Source of the DNA: Amaurobius ferox
Taxonomy: Eukaryota; Arthropoda; Arachnida; Araneae; Amaurobiidae
NCBI GenBank assembly: GCA_951213105.1
Contig: OX578150.1
Coordinates: 20,128,022-20,192,021 of the forward strand
Length of the DNA: 64,000 nt
Direction: 5' to 3'
Shown here: positions 21,003 through 34,300 of the stretch, piece by piece
How the letters are laid out: each line of letters begins with the position of its first letter
Position numbering within the stretch: position 1 is the stretch's first letter
Notes under the pieces: generated by a model
What the model was told of the DNA's origin: nothing
The model's database searches: none
Seen by the model: only the letters and a program-made list of their open reading frames with translations
Translations under genes and position numbers: made by a program

Positions 21003-24000
21003 AAAACAACTTTATAGAAAACTTTAGAGCCTATTACTTGCCAAATGGTTAGTATTCTGACCTTTTGCATCTTATAGTTAGGTTTTGTTATATGGGGTAT
21101 GTAGGTGTGAAAATTTCTCAAAATGACAGGAACAGTATCAGAAATTAGTAATGCTTTGTAGTATTATAAATTTTCCTTTATGCAATCAGTGGTGACGTCT
21201 TCATAAATTTAACCCTAGAGTATACTAAACATCCAACCTCAGAGCTACAGGATGTAAATGTACATGTGTATTAGGTATGCATATTATTTCAAAATTTACC
21301 TGATTTTAGTGATAAGACCCTTAAAAATAGTTTTTTTTTTTTTATCAAAAGTCCTTATTTATCTCAGAGGTCCTTAAAAAGTATTTTTTTATCCATAAGA
21401 CAGTTTTTACTTGTGCATAAATAGCAATTTTAGCAAAAATCGGCATCCCCGCCCCCTCTTAAAAAAATAACAATTTTAGATAAAATAGGTCTTACAGAAC
21501 AAGTGCAATTGGCAAAATTGTTCCCAACTACTGGTTTTCCATGCATATATTACTATATCTTACCATTCATATTTTTATTAACACTTTGGTCATTCTGTCT
21601 GTCTATTCGCACAATAACTTCCGTAAAAATTACTTTATTGAAATTGCATTTTAGTATGTAGTTGAGATGGTCTATGGGATGTTTGGGAATGAAAATGAAT
21701 AATATCACCCAATTAGTTTCGAATTTAACCCAGAATGAAAAAAATGAAATACATTGAACCCTATGGAACTTAATATTTTTTACATTTTTTCCTCAAAATT
21801 TCTAGGAAATATACAAATTATCACATAAAATGTATAAAAAAAATTTCAGCAAAATACATTGAGTAGTTCTTTAAATAAAACTTGAAATAATACTTACACC
21901 CATATCATATAAACCGATATATGAAGAGATCACATGGCTCATTGACTCATTGCAAAATAAAAATATGGCTTCCATTTTTTTTCCCCCTGTGTATACTATA
22001 GACATTTACAGATTGTTTAAATTTATATTTAGTGTTGCATTCATCATAAAACCGCTTTATTTTTGTGTATTTTCTGTGTATCTAAATTCTATGCCAATGC
22101 AATTATAACATTTTTTATTTTAAATGATCACTAAACTTTCTTTATTTCTACAACAAAGCCTAATATTAACAATAAACTATAGCATACAGAATGTAAACAA
22201 ATCAAGTGATTGTAAGGTGAGTTGTATAAGAATTGCTGAAATTTTTTTCAAGCAAAATTGTTTAGTTCTATAATCTGGAATATAAGTGATATGAAATGAA
22301 TGAAATATTTCAATGACGTCATTTGAATAAAATTCATTTTGTGTAACTAGCATTGTCTTTTTTGATAAAGTTTGAAGTTTTTAAGTATAGTAAATTACTG
22401 TGATAATTTAAAAGTTGTTAGCGCTGAACTCATCATATGTTAGAGATGTTAAAATAAAATTGCATTCCAGTTGGGAAGTGTTTCATAATTAATGCTTTAT
22501 GCATAATTGATCTTTCTTGTTATTTTTGTTGTATAAAGTCTTGCTTGAACCACTTTAAAATATGCATGTGTTAATGCATTTTGAATCTTTTAAAAATCCT
22601 TATTTTTTGTTACTTCTAAAGAATATAAATCCTGTCATTTTGTCATATTTTGAAATTGTAATGTGCAAATAATTTATTTTAATGATTTTTTTAAGTATTT
22701 TTTATTTCTATCATATTGGTGTTCAAAGATATATATCAGCTGATATCATGGGAGGGGGCTACTAGTAAGCTTCTTTGTTGTGTATAGTGAATTCTTAAAC
22801 TGAGGTCTACTGTGTTTTACATTACATTTAAAACCCTCTAGGGAGTTATGATCCTTATATTCACTTAGGTACTTCCTTGCTGACCCTTCCTCATATCATA
22901 CATATATATTTTTGCTGCAGCACAGATTTAACGAGCAACAAATTTGTAGATTTTGAGTGATTCGATATATCGTTATATGGGATTGATCCCACTGCATTCT
23001 TTTATCTTTTTCATTTTTTTTCCTTTTCTACACTAGATGAGGATCTTTTTGGAAATGAAGAAAATTCTGATGACGAATCACCATTCCGGAAAAAGACTGG
23101 ACTATTTACATCCGAAGTTCGATTTGATGATGAAAAGGTTTGTATTTGTTTAGTTTACTGATTATTGCTGAGAAATATATTTCATACATATTTACTTCAG
23201 TTATATGCTTTGTTTTATTTCAGAATATTCTGATTTTTCGACTTCATCACTGGATTATGTTTAATTATAGATTAATTATATTTTACTTTCTCTGCAATAC
23301 ATGGTAATATATAGGGAAAGTATTGGAATCATATCGAAAATTGCAACTTGGGTTTTTCAGGGATCTACACATTTTGGGACCTCTAGAACACGAAAAAAAC
23401 TATTTTTAGCATGATGTCTGTGTATGTGTAAGTGTGTGTCTCTCTCTCTCTGTCTGTGTAATATATGTATCCACTTTAACTGAAAAACTAATTGACCAAA
23501 TTTCATAAAATTTGGTAAGTCCCTTGTGGGTGACTCTGGTGCTGATTAGATTTTGGTACGATTTGGTTAAAAGAACCTGCCTTTTTGTTTTTGTGCGAAT
23601 TGAGCCACAAACACTGCATGTATCCACTCTAGCTAAAAAAGTAATTTACCAAATTTCACAAAATTTGATAGATAAGTCACTTGTAGGTTATCCTGGTGCT
23701 GATTAGATTTTAGTACAATTCAAGAAAACAGAACCTGCTTCCTTTTTTGCAAAATGACCTGTAAAAATCATTAAAATCTAAGATAAAAGACTATGAATGC
23801 TCAAACGTATCAATTAAATGTTTGTTTTAAACATAATTTTTGACAAAAAGAATAAGACCAACCCCATTACTCTAAGATTAGCCATTCTTGAGATATTTTA
23901 GTTTCTTCTCATTTTTGCTACGCCACCTTTGAAAATATGTGCAGTTGCCAAATGAAACGAAAATTGAATTTAAAAGTGCAACTTCAGTATAATTTCAAAT

Positions 24001-27000
24001 AAGTATACATGTTATTTTGTGCAATAAAACTAAATTTAATGAATTATTAAATGAGTTTGTCTGTAAGCAAAGTCATGTGCTGCCCACATCAAGTTTTTTA
24101 ATTTGTTTTACTAAAAGATAAGCAATCTTAGCCAAAGTAAATTTGAGTTGAGCATTAAAGTATTAACATATAAATTACAGAAAACCTTTTTCAGGGCAGA
24201 GTAAAGCATATGGCCATTTTTAAATTACACAGCAGTCTGAACTTGTTTGTGAATGTTTAGTGCTTATACTAAAAATTTCTGATATGCACCTCAGAGACAT
24301 TTTTTTAAAAATTCAAATAAGAATTTAAAATTAAAAGTTAAGAATTCAGCAAATTTTTTACCTTTTTTATTCAAATTTATTAAACTGACAATAATGACAG
24401 AATTGCAGACATTGTCTAAATGTGCTGGAATAAATCTGTGAAAATTGTGGCTCATATAATAAATGTGCAATAGTTGCATTGTCACCTCTTTGAAGCTAAG
24501 CTATCTGAAAACATCCTAATTCAAAAGAGTTGAAATTTATTTTTCATACCCCAACCACTAAAAGCTGCATGACAGTAAGTGGGACTGACACATAATAGAT
24601 AGTTCTGTCATCTACCACTGCGGTGAACCTCTAAGCGAGGTATCAAAGTGGTAACTCAGAAGTACCAAAAATGTATTTAAATGTAGATATTGAAAAATGA
24701 TTTTAAATTTCACAAGTGTCTTCATTTCAGGATGGTGACCTGTTTGGAGGGGATCTCTTTGGAAAATCTCCAAGTAAAGAAGTTAAGGATGTTAAGCCAG
24801 TGGAAGTTCCAAAACCTTCTTCTAAACAATCACTACGTAATGATATTTTAGTTTTCAAATCTACTGTGTTTTTAAAATAATTTTCTATTTTAGTTGTTCA
24901 TGTTCTTCCAATTTTTCCTATATATCTAATAAAGTGTGATAATGCTTGCTTTTTTGATAAAAATCTATTTTGATTACTTTTTGAAGTTAAACAAGTTTTT
25001 TGCAATAAATTTCCCAGAGTTCCAATGATCCGTAAAAGTGCTTGAATTTTATTTTGATTTTTAAGGAACCTTGAAAATGCTTGAAATTTACAGTAGGTCT
25101 TTGATTTTTATTTTCTCATTTCAAACTATTAGTCTTGTCACAAAGCTATACTTCAGGCTTGATTGCTCAACAATTGGTAATTATTCTGTCATACCCTCTA
25201 GAATGCTAGGTAAACATCTGATGTAGGATTTTTACCCTAAAAAGAAGCATAATCTCTGTTCTCGCTTTTAAAATTCTCTTCGCAGACAGATCTTGCAGTA
25301 AGATATACATGTACTGATTTTATCTTGTTTTAATAATCGGTTAAACACATAAGTTCATAAAGTACATAAAGTTCAAACATTTTTGCCAAAAGAAAAAAAA
25401 ATTCCAGATGACTGAAAGTATCAATTGGAAATATAAAAAATTCCCATAATCTTATATCCATGGAGTTAGAAGGACACTTCTGACACTCCATGCTTTTATC
25501 TCAAGGCCGTAACTGAATCCAATAGAAAATGCAATATGGTTCATTCATAACATTTATTTTTATATTAATTTTATTTTATTATTTAAATCAAATAAGATTA
25601 AAAGAAAATCCCCTGAAGCATAAACACATTTTACTCCATTCTGTTGCTAAGCAACATATCATTTTCTTCAAATGAATTTTATGAAAATACACCTGTCCCC
25701 CGATTTACAAGGAAGATAGGTTCTGCACAAAACCGTGTAAGCGGGCGCGGTAGCCCATTGGTTAGCGCGCTGGAGTTGCACTCGGTTGGCCCGGGTTCGA
25801 TTCCAGCCGCTGCCAAAAACTGCCGCCGTGTTCATGCGGAGTACGATCACGTTAAACATGTGGGTCCGAAAGTCCTTCCGAGAGGTTGGTGGTAGGGGAA
25901 GGAGGGTACCTGTGGATGCCTCCCCCACTGGGTTCCGGTCTAAATTGGGTGGCACTTCCCGACCGTCCAAACAGTTACCTTACACCTTTCTGGTAGGTCG
26001 GACGGTCTGGGTTTCAACAACAACAACAACAAAACCGTGTAAATTGAAATCTTGGATTTTGCTAAGTAAAATCGTGTAAAACGAAAATAACCCCAAAATG
26101 TGCATGATTCAGTCATTTATTTAAGTAAAACAAAAGTAAGACATCTTAGAAAACTTAAAATTATACTTAGTTTATAAAACAACAAACATATGAATGTAAT
26201 AATATAACATATTTATTTTACATTAGGAACAAAAAACAAAAAAACAAAAAGACCCTTAAAAATTATTTATAAGTTTAATCACTGTCATCACTTTCATGTA
26301 CTATCAGTCTTTTTTTTCTGATAGGTATGATGTCACTTTCATCAGTTGAGCTTTCTTGATGCGATTCTGGCTCAATGGTTGATGAATTAGGCAAGATCTC
26401 GGGTTGACAAGACTTTGTCATGAAATTGGTAATTAACAGTTTCGTAGGTTTTTTTGCTAAATCTTTATAGACCTCTTCATATTGATTTAAGCATTTACAA
26501 AGGTCTCGCTGGAATCGGAGAGCTCAATCAACATTTGTGTCATATTGTAAGAAATGGTTGCCCAACTTTTTTCCCAAATTAAGCCCTACGCTTATGATTC
26601 TTGCTGGGAATGCAACTGGTTCAGATTGCTCTTCATCAGAATCATTGTCTTCTTCATGTTTGTCTGTTTCACGAATCATGTTAATTAAATAATCTTCATT
26701 CAATTCTTCATCAGCCATTATTTCTGCAATATCTGCCTGAGCTAAATCTTCAAAACCTTCTCCTCCTATAGTATGGGCCAACTCAGTGATCTGAGAATAT
26801 TCATGCTCTATTGGTGATTTATCATTTCCACTTTCAACAACATCTGGCCATATTGCTTTCCAGCAGGCGTTGATCGTTGATTGTTTGATCTGAGTGTATG
26901 ACAGTCCAACATGCTTGACACAATCTAAAATTGTAAATTTCTTCCAAGCATCCATCAGAGTAAGAGATTCATCATTCTCCATTTCTTCTAAGATATACCT

Positions 27001-28940
27001 GAAAGTTTGCTTGATGTACAGTGCTTTAAAAGTCAAAATTATCCCTTGATCTAACGGCTGTAATAAGGAAGTTGTATTCTTTGGTAAAAAAACAACTTTT
27101 ATATTTTCGTGTTGTAAATCTGGAGGATGACCTGGTGCATTATCAATTAATAGAAGAGCCATAAAAGGTAATTCTTTTTTAGTTAAATAATTTTTGACAT
27201 CTGAAACAAAGAAGTTATGGAACCTTTCATTGAAAGCTATGGCAGTGACCCATGCTTTTCTATTAGCCATCCAATAGACGGGAAGGATTTTGATATTTAT
27301 TCCTTTGAATGATTATGGTGATTTTGATTTGTTAATCACCAATGGTTTCATCATATAATCGCCAGAAGCATTGCAACAGAAAAGAACTGTTATACTACTT
27401 TTTGCTACTTTATGACCTCTAGCTGATTTGTGAGCTTTGGCTATAAAGGTTCTTTCTGGCATTTGTTTCCAGAATAATCCGGACTCGTCAGCATTGAAAA
27501 CCTGATCAGAAGTGTAGGAGTTAGTGGCAATGATTTCAGCAAGTTTTGCCGGATATTGTTGTACCGCATCCGAATCAGCAGATGCACTTTCACCTTTCAT
27601 TCTCAGATTATGTAAAGAATGTCTCTGTTTGAATCTCTCGAACCACCCGTGGCTTGCGGAAAAAGATACCTTCTTTTCATCGGATGACGTCGACGGCGAC
27701 TGATTCTTAAGTGATTGATAAATCTTCAAAGCTTTATTTGTAACAGCATTGGTATCGATCGGGATTCGCTTTTGAGTTTGGTCTTCTATCCATATCACTA
27801 AGGCTTTTTCCATATTTTCTATTGTAACATCTCTAACATATGAAGTTGTACTCATACTGCTGCAGGTTCCAACTGCTACACTTTTTCTATTGGAGTCTTC
27901 ATTTTTTCTTATTGTGGTTTCATTCATAGAGTAAAATTTAGCAACATCCATTACTCTTTCTCTATTACGTAGATGGTCTAATATTTGAATTTTAGTTTCT
28001 AAAGAAATAACTTTTCATTTGATTTTTCTTCAAATCCTTTGACATTATAGAACCTTAACAAATTTACGCAAACTATAAAGATGCAAGAAAAACTATGTTG
28101 AAAACTTACCAGTTCAAAAGATAAACGCACAATAATATAAGCTTTGCTGCTAAAGTGTTTCTGCACTATGTACTTGCATGAACCAGATAGCTTTACTGTT
28201 GTTGTTGTTGAGACCCAGACCGTCCGACCTACCAGAAAGGTGTAAGGTAACTGTTTGGACGGCCGGAAAGTGCCACCCAATTTAGACCGGAACCCAGTGG
28301 GGGAGGCATCCACAGGGACCGTACCCTCCTTCCCCTACCACCAACCTCTCGGAAGGACTTTCGGACCCACATGTTTAACGTGATCGTACTCCTCGTGAAC
28401 ACTGCGGCAGTTTTGGCAGTGACTGGAATCGAACCCGGGCCTACCGAGTGCAACTCCAGCTCGCTAACCAATGGGCTACCGCGCCCCAGCTTTACTGTTG
28501 TGAAATACATACGGGGATTCCCCTATTACGGGGATTCCCCTAAATGTATATATTTTACAACACCGGGAATCCCCTGTTGTTTTCATCAGTGTTACCAATG
28601 GAATAAAATTCAAAAATGTCATCAAATCTTTGTATAGGCTTATATGGAGCGGAATATACATTTTATCAATTTTTTGAAATCTGTTAATTTATAAACTGTG
28701 TGAAAGCGAAATCGTGTAAAACAAGTGCCGTGTAAATCGGGGGATAAGTGTATATCATTTGCATAATGCTATTTCTATTCGAGGTTTCATTGTGCATTTT
28801 TTATTAATATCTCAATAACCTTTGGTCCTAGAAACTCAAAGCATAGATGGTGTTCCCACAGTAAAGTAGAGTAGAACCATACCAAATTTGAAAAATATAT
28901 ATATCAACTGTGATTTTGTATACTGAACAGACAAACTTTC

Positions 28941-29028
<88 letters not shown>

Positions 29029-31297
29029 GAATAAGATGTCTGTTTGTGCATCTGTGTTACCTGTAGTATAAAATCTAAGCATCATATGTGAAATTTGCCA
29101 CATGAAATTTGGCACACGTTCAGGACCCAGGACGATGCACCTCAGTGAGATTAATTTGAATTAGTTTCTTAATTCATGTTTTAGCATGATTTTGAATGAT
29201 TTTCACACAAATTGGTTCCTTAGTGACTGAAAATATTATCGCAGACTTACCATTTTGCCATTCCCCATCAGAAAGATCGAAGATACTCTTTCAAAAATAT
29301 TTTAAATGGAATCCATACTATCAATAGACAAATTTTTGTGAATTTAAAAAAAAATTATACTTTTCATGATTTTTAAAGAAGTCCCTGATTTTGAAATTGT
29401 GATATAAAAAAATTGACTAGCAATTCAGTATTTATAAATTAACAGCAGCTCCTTTAAATATTATACAGTGCTCCAAAACAAGAAAAACTCCTTCCATTCA
29501 TTAATTGTAATTTTTACAATGTATAAATGTATCATTAATTTTTAAGACTTTGGATTTCTGCAAAGAATTACGTAAAAAAATTTCCTGTTCTCACAGCCGC
29601 ATAATCCACTGGTATCTTTTCTTTTTTGTGATCGTGTGAACATTGTTTAATTTTCAAATTCATTGAATAGAGTAAATTTGTTGTGAATGTTCTTTCTTGT
29701 TATCATTATATATCTATTGCCATTGTATATTTAGTATTGATGGGTGAATAACACTTTTTTAAATTCATATATCGAATTTAAATATTAACTAGATCTCTTA
29801 ATATTCGAATACCCCAAATAGTTATTTCAAATTGTTAAAAAATACTTATTTATTAAATATTATTTATTATTAATAAATAAATTGATAAAGTAAAAATAAA
29901 GTATAATAAAACCACGATAATTTAGCAATTAAACTTTTAATTTTAATTTTTTTGCAGTTGCTTCTTATTCTGGGTACTGTTAACTACAATAATTGAATAA
30001 TTGTAAATGCTTCTCAACTACAAATTTTTATTTAAGAAAACAGGCATTCAAACATGTTCAAGATCTAGTCTACTTCGTTTTTGTTGTAAATTAAACCAGA
30101 GGTGCTAAAAAAATGCTCTAAAAAACTGTTGACATCAGCATGATTAAATACTTCAAAGATAATTCCTTCAATGGAGGATACAGACTTCTTTTTCTAGTAG
30201 TTGAAAATGTTTTCACTTGGTGGAAGCAAACTTTCTTCCTTTGAAGTACCCTGATTTTTTATTCCAAAACTTGCTGTTAATCATCGCATGATATTAGAGA
30301 TATTTGAATTTCTTCTCACAGATGTTATATTCAGGATTTCAAATCTCGAATACTTTCTAGTATTCGAGATACTTGAGTATTCACCCATCTTTAATCTTTG
30401 GTAATCCCTGCTTTAATTTAAATCCAGGCAATGCCTGATATTCATTCCAATTATACATTATACATTCCAATTATACATTCCAATTATTCATTCCAATTAT
30501 ACATTAAAATGTATAAAAAATCAAGTTGAGCTTTGCACTTCCAAGTTCGCAAATCTAACCTAGAAAATGATTAAATGTTTAACATGCTAAATTTGCAGTA
30601 ACGTTTGGTTAGTAAATGACTGTTTATCAGTGTGGTTGAAAAAATTTTTTTTGTTCTGAAATAGCTGCTTCTTTACCTGATAAGAAGAAACCAGTTCTGT
30701 TTGAGAATGATGATGATAGTGAAGATGACTTTTTTAAGACCTTGATGAAATCAAAAGAATTTACTCTACCCAAAATAAGCAATGTAAATATATATATATT
30801 TAATTTTAAATTTTATTCTTTCATGTACTAGTAGAATATTAGCAATCCTTAGCAATTATATCTTAGCAATATTTAATTATAAAACTTATTTTTCAAGATT
30901 TGATCATGTTAATATTAAAAAAAAATATGTGAAATTTTCTTTTAGTAACTTTTATTTAAATATATGATTCTAAGTGTTTTTAAGATAAAATATGAAATTT
31001 GTAATTTTCTAGTAAACATTAGTAAATATATTTTCTTTATTTTTTCTAATTCAAAGATCAGTCATTAAAAATGTTCTTATCTAAATTTTATTATATTATA
31101 CTTTATCATGAGTTTTAAAATAATTTAGAGTATAATTAACAATTTGTAATTGTGATAGCATCTACAGATTTAAATCTGATTTGCATTTTTGGGTTTTATA
31201 TATATATATATATATTCACTCCACGCTTTTATATTGCTCGCAGTTTGATACTGTGGTTACTGATTCACATTCCTGCACTTTAGTATTAGTTATTTTA

Positions 31298-31352
<55 letters not shown>

Positions 31353-34300
31353 AGCATTAATTAAAATTGAATTTATTGCTTGAGTACATGCAATCCATTT
31401 TTTTCAAGATGTGTGTAATGCAAATTGTACAAAGTAAAAGAGAAAAGTCAATAGAATCAACATATGAATTGTGATTTAAAAAAGAAATTTAGACAAAAAT
31501 TACAAATTTTTAGAAAAGAAAAGGTATAAAAGTTGGTTAAGCTGCTGAATTTGCAAAAAAAAAAAAGTGTACTACAAAGGTTGCATGAAATTAACATTAT
31601 TGAATGTTTTGGTACATTGCTTGAAAATACTTGGATAGAATTGGTTGAATTTTTAGATAGAATTTTTAGATAATTATGTCTAACATGAGGGGTTTTTTTT
31701 CTTTAAATTTTGAAAATTTTCTGACCTTAAAATATATAAAAATATTACTTTACAGTACATACACTACTGTAATATACTATAAATAACTATCATGTATAAC
31801 AGAATTCATAAATAAGATTTTTGCATTTTTGGACAATAATACAGTGGAACTTAATATTAAAAGTTACTAGAGAATGGGGTGAGTAATTGAATAACTGATT
31901 TTGAAAAAAGTGTAAGTCATAATTTTTGTAACCTAACCTGCTAATGCAGTTTCATTATGTAAAAAAGCTCTATCTGATGGTTATATGAAGGACATAAGAC
32001 TATGATGCTATTTCTTTGGAATCTACTTCATCTTTATGAAGATCATGTACCTATCAAGGAGGAAAAAAATTGCAGATATTCATTGGGGCTTGCAATATAT
32101 CCTGAAAGAACATTTACTATTTTACAATGGGGACCTAGCATGGAAAATTGCAATTGCTGATTACAACACAGGTGCCAGTGACAACAAGTATCAAAGCATA
32201 AAATTTGTTGTATAATACAAACAACATATATAGTTTACATTCTTTTTCATTTAAAACCTTTAGTATTCTTTTATTTTTAAAAGCTTTTATTTTAACTTAC
32301 CATGATAAATGTATGTCTGTTTCATCTTCTTTGATGGCATTTTTAGCGTACTTTCCTATGCCCTAGAGAGCTGAAATTTGGTACACAGCTTAGTCTGGTA
32401 AAACATTTTAATCTATCAAAATTTAGGGGATCCTCGAAAATTAAACTCTGCCAAGTTTCTAATGTGAACTATCTAAATTGAGCTCAGTGTTTTACATCTA
32501 TCACTTTTCTAAAAGTTCAGTGTCAGTATGTCAAAGTTTGGCCTTTTTTGCTATTTTTGTGCTTATATCTCAGACCAAAGGCATTGCCACAGAATGATGC
32601 AATTGAATTGCATGGCCATAAGATTTTAATGACTGAAGAAACTAAAAGGAAAACTGTATGCAGCTCATAGAGTTAGAGATGAGACCACCTTCATGATTCA
32701 GCTGAATAGTAAACTTAATGAGAGGTTATCCCAATTTAAAATTCTAAATATGAATATTTAAACCATGGAGTTAGATAGACTTGCTTCTTCCTTTATCTTT
32801 AAATTCATATTTTAAGCAATGCAAGTAACATAAACTTTGTTCATAGATCAATTGGAGCTGAGTTGTCCCTATGCCTGCATGGTATAACAAGAAAATAATC
32901 CACTAATGCTGAATCTAATGCAAAAAATCATCACTATTATAAAAGCTCAATGCCAGTATAGTAGAGTACAAGTTACATCCTTGAGGATTGAAAAAAACTC
33001 ATGCTAATTAGCCCAGGCTGAATTGAAATATGAAATCATTTTTTCAAATTATCCCCTGGATCTGCAAAAATAGCCTCTCAAAGTCTGTCTGGATGTGTAG
33101 CCTATTGAGGTGAGATAAGGGCTTATATCTTAAACTGAAGACATTGAACAGCTTGATATAATTACATGGTCATGAGATTTTAATGACTGAAAAACTAAAA
33201 GGAAAACTGTATTCAGCTCATGAAGTTAGAGATGAGACCACCCCTTTACCTTCATGATTCAGCTAAATAGGAAAGTTAATATTGATAGGTCATACCAATT
33301 TAAAAATTTAGAATATGAATATTTAAACTATGGAGTTATAGAGATTTGCTTCCTGCATTATCTTCAAATCCATGTTTTAAACAATTAAATTAATGTAAAC
33401 TTTGTTAGATAGATTAGTTGGAGCTGAATTGTATGAACCATGATGTTAGAGAGAGTTAGTCCCTTTACCTCCATGGTATGACCAGAAATTGAAAACTTGA
33501 AATAAAAATTTTGAAATATTAAGCATTCTTTTATTAGTGTCTAGAGGAATGTAAATTATCTGCATTCTGGTAGGGGATGGTATAGTATGTGTTTTTACTT
33601 TCCTTATATACATATAGTGTATAAGGAATGTGTTGTGACGGGGTTGAAAATTCGAATTTGAGTTTTCGACGGGAGAGCACGTTTCAAGCATCCCTGAACA
33701 CTAATCAGACATCTTTGAGATGATGTCTGTATGCGTGTGTATGTCAGTGAGTCTGTGGAGACAATAACTGATTACTGAATGGACCGATTCGAACGAAATT
33801 TGGTGCAAAAATTACAATCCATGAATACTGGAAGCCTATTGTTTTTATACACAATCACATGTTCAGAACCCCCAAATTTTTGAGTGAACTTTTGAAAAAG
33901 TCATCAAAAAATTAAAACCTTTAATAAAGTTACATAAGTAGTCATTTCTTATGTAATTTTTCATTAGAAAACGATTAAAACAAATTTTAGAATGCTAGTA
34001 TAAACCGTTCTCAAGATATTGTACATTTTTCAAAAAAATTACCAAAAAATCATATAAAGTTAAAAAAATATTACCTATTGTTGAAATATGTTCACTTTTC
34101 ATAAGTAATATCATACAATAAATTGGATGACATCATTCTCGTGAATATAGCTTCTTCCATTCATGAGAAAAGATACTTTAGGTAATACTTTTCTATTTAG
34201 ATGCCAATAGTTAGTTATATGCTTATATAATAACTTATTTCTCCATCCATAATGCTTGGTGAGATTTTAGCGGAATGTTGCCAAATTAATGAAAATATCG

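Larger units (their letters stand above)
15251..23036 (+). other. Intron A-B (GC-AG), 7.8 kb
   Basis: Starts GCAAGT and ends CTACACTAG. It contains the 245-bp duplication at 15.7/16.3 kb, a hAT relic (16.9-18.6 kb), a 19-bp-arm palindrome (19.5 kb), a poly-T run (20.97 kb) and GTCY repeat copy 2 (21.58-22.52 kb). Stretches 18.57-19.49, 19.54-20.96 and 22.52-23.03 kb are AT-rich with nothing else recognised. 19840-19915 has TTTCGAGCATAAGTACGC followed by CTTCATCAGACG, a phrase that looks repeat-derived. Confidence 0.65.
25690..28750 (-). mobile_element. Tigger1-like DNA transposon with two nested SINEs (3061 bp)
   Basis: The left end is CACCTGTCCCCCGATTTACA and the right end TGTAAATCGGGGGATAAGTG, which are imperfect inverted repeats. 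TA duplications flank at 25688-25689 and 28751-28752. GTGTAAA motifs recur inside both ends. The transposase is on the minus strand. SINEs at 25741-26030 and 28202-28487 inserted later, each with its own target-site duplication. Without them it is about 2.5 kb, normal for Tigger1. Confidence 0.92.
24837..30664 (+). other. Intron C-D, 5.8 kb
   Basis: GT-AG. 24837-25689 has no recognised feature. Then come a Tigger1-like element with two SINEs (25690-28750), a long TA microsatellite (28946-29025), a family C repeat (29035-29250) and a hAT-like remnant (29738-30392). Confidence 0.6.

Noticed and set aside
28836..29051. 71-codon (Ile-Tyr)n frame
   Set aside because: Translation of a TA microsatellite.
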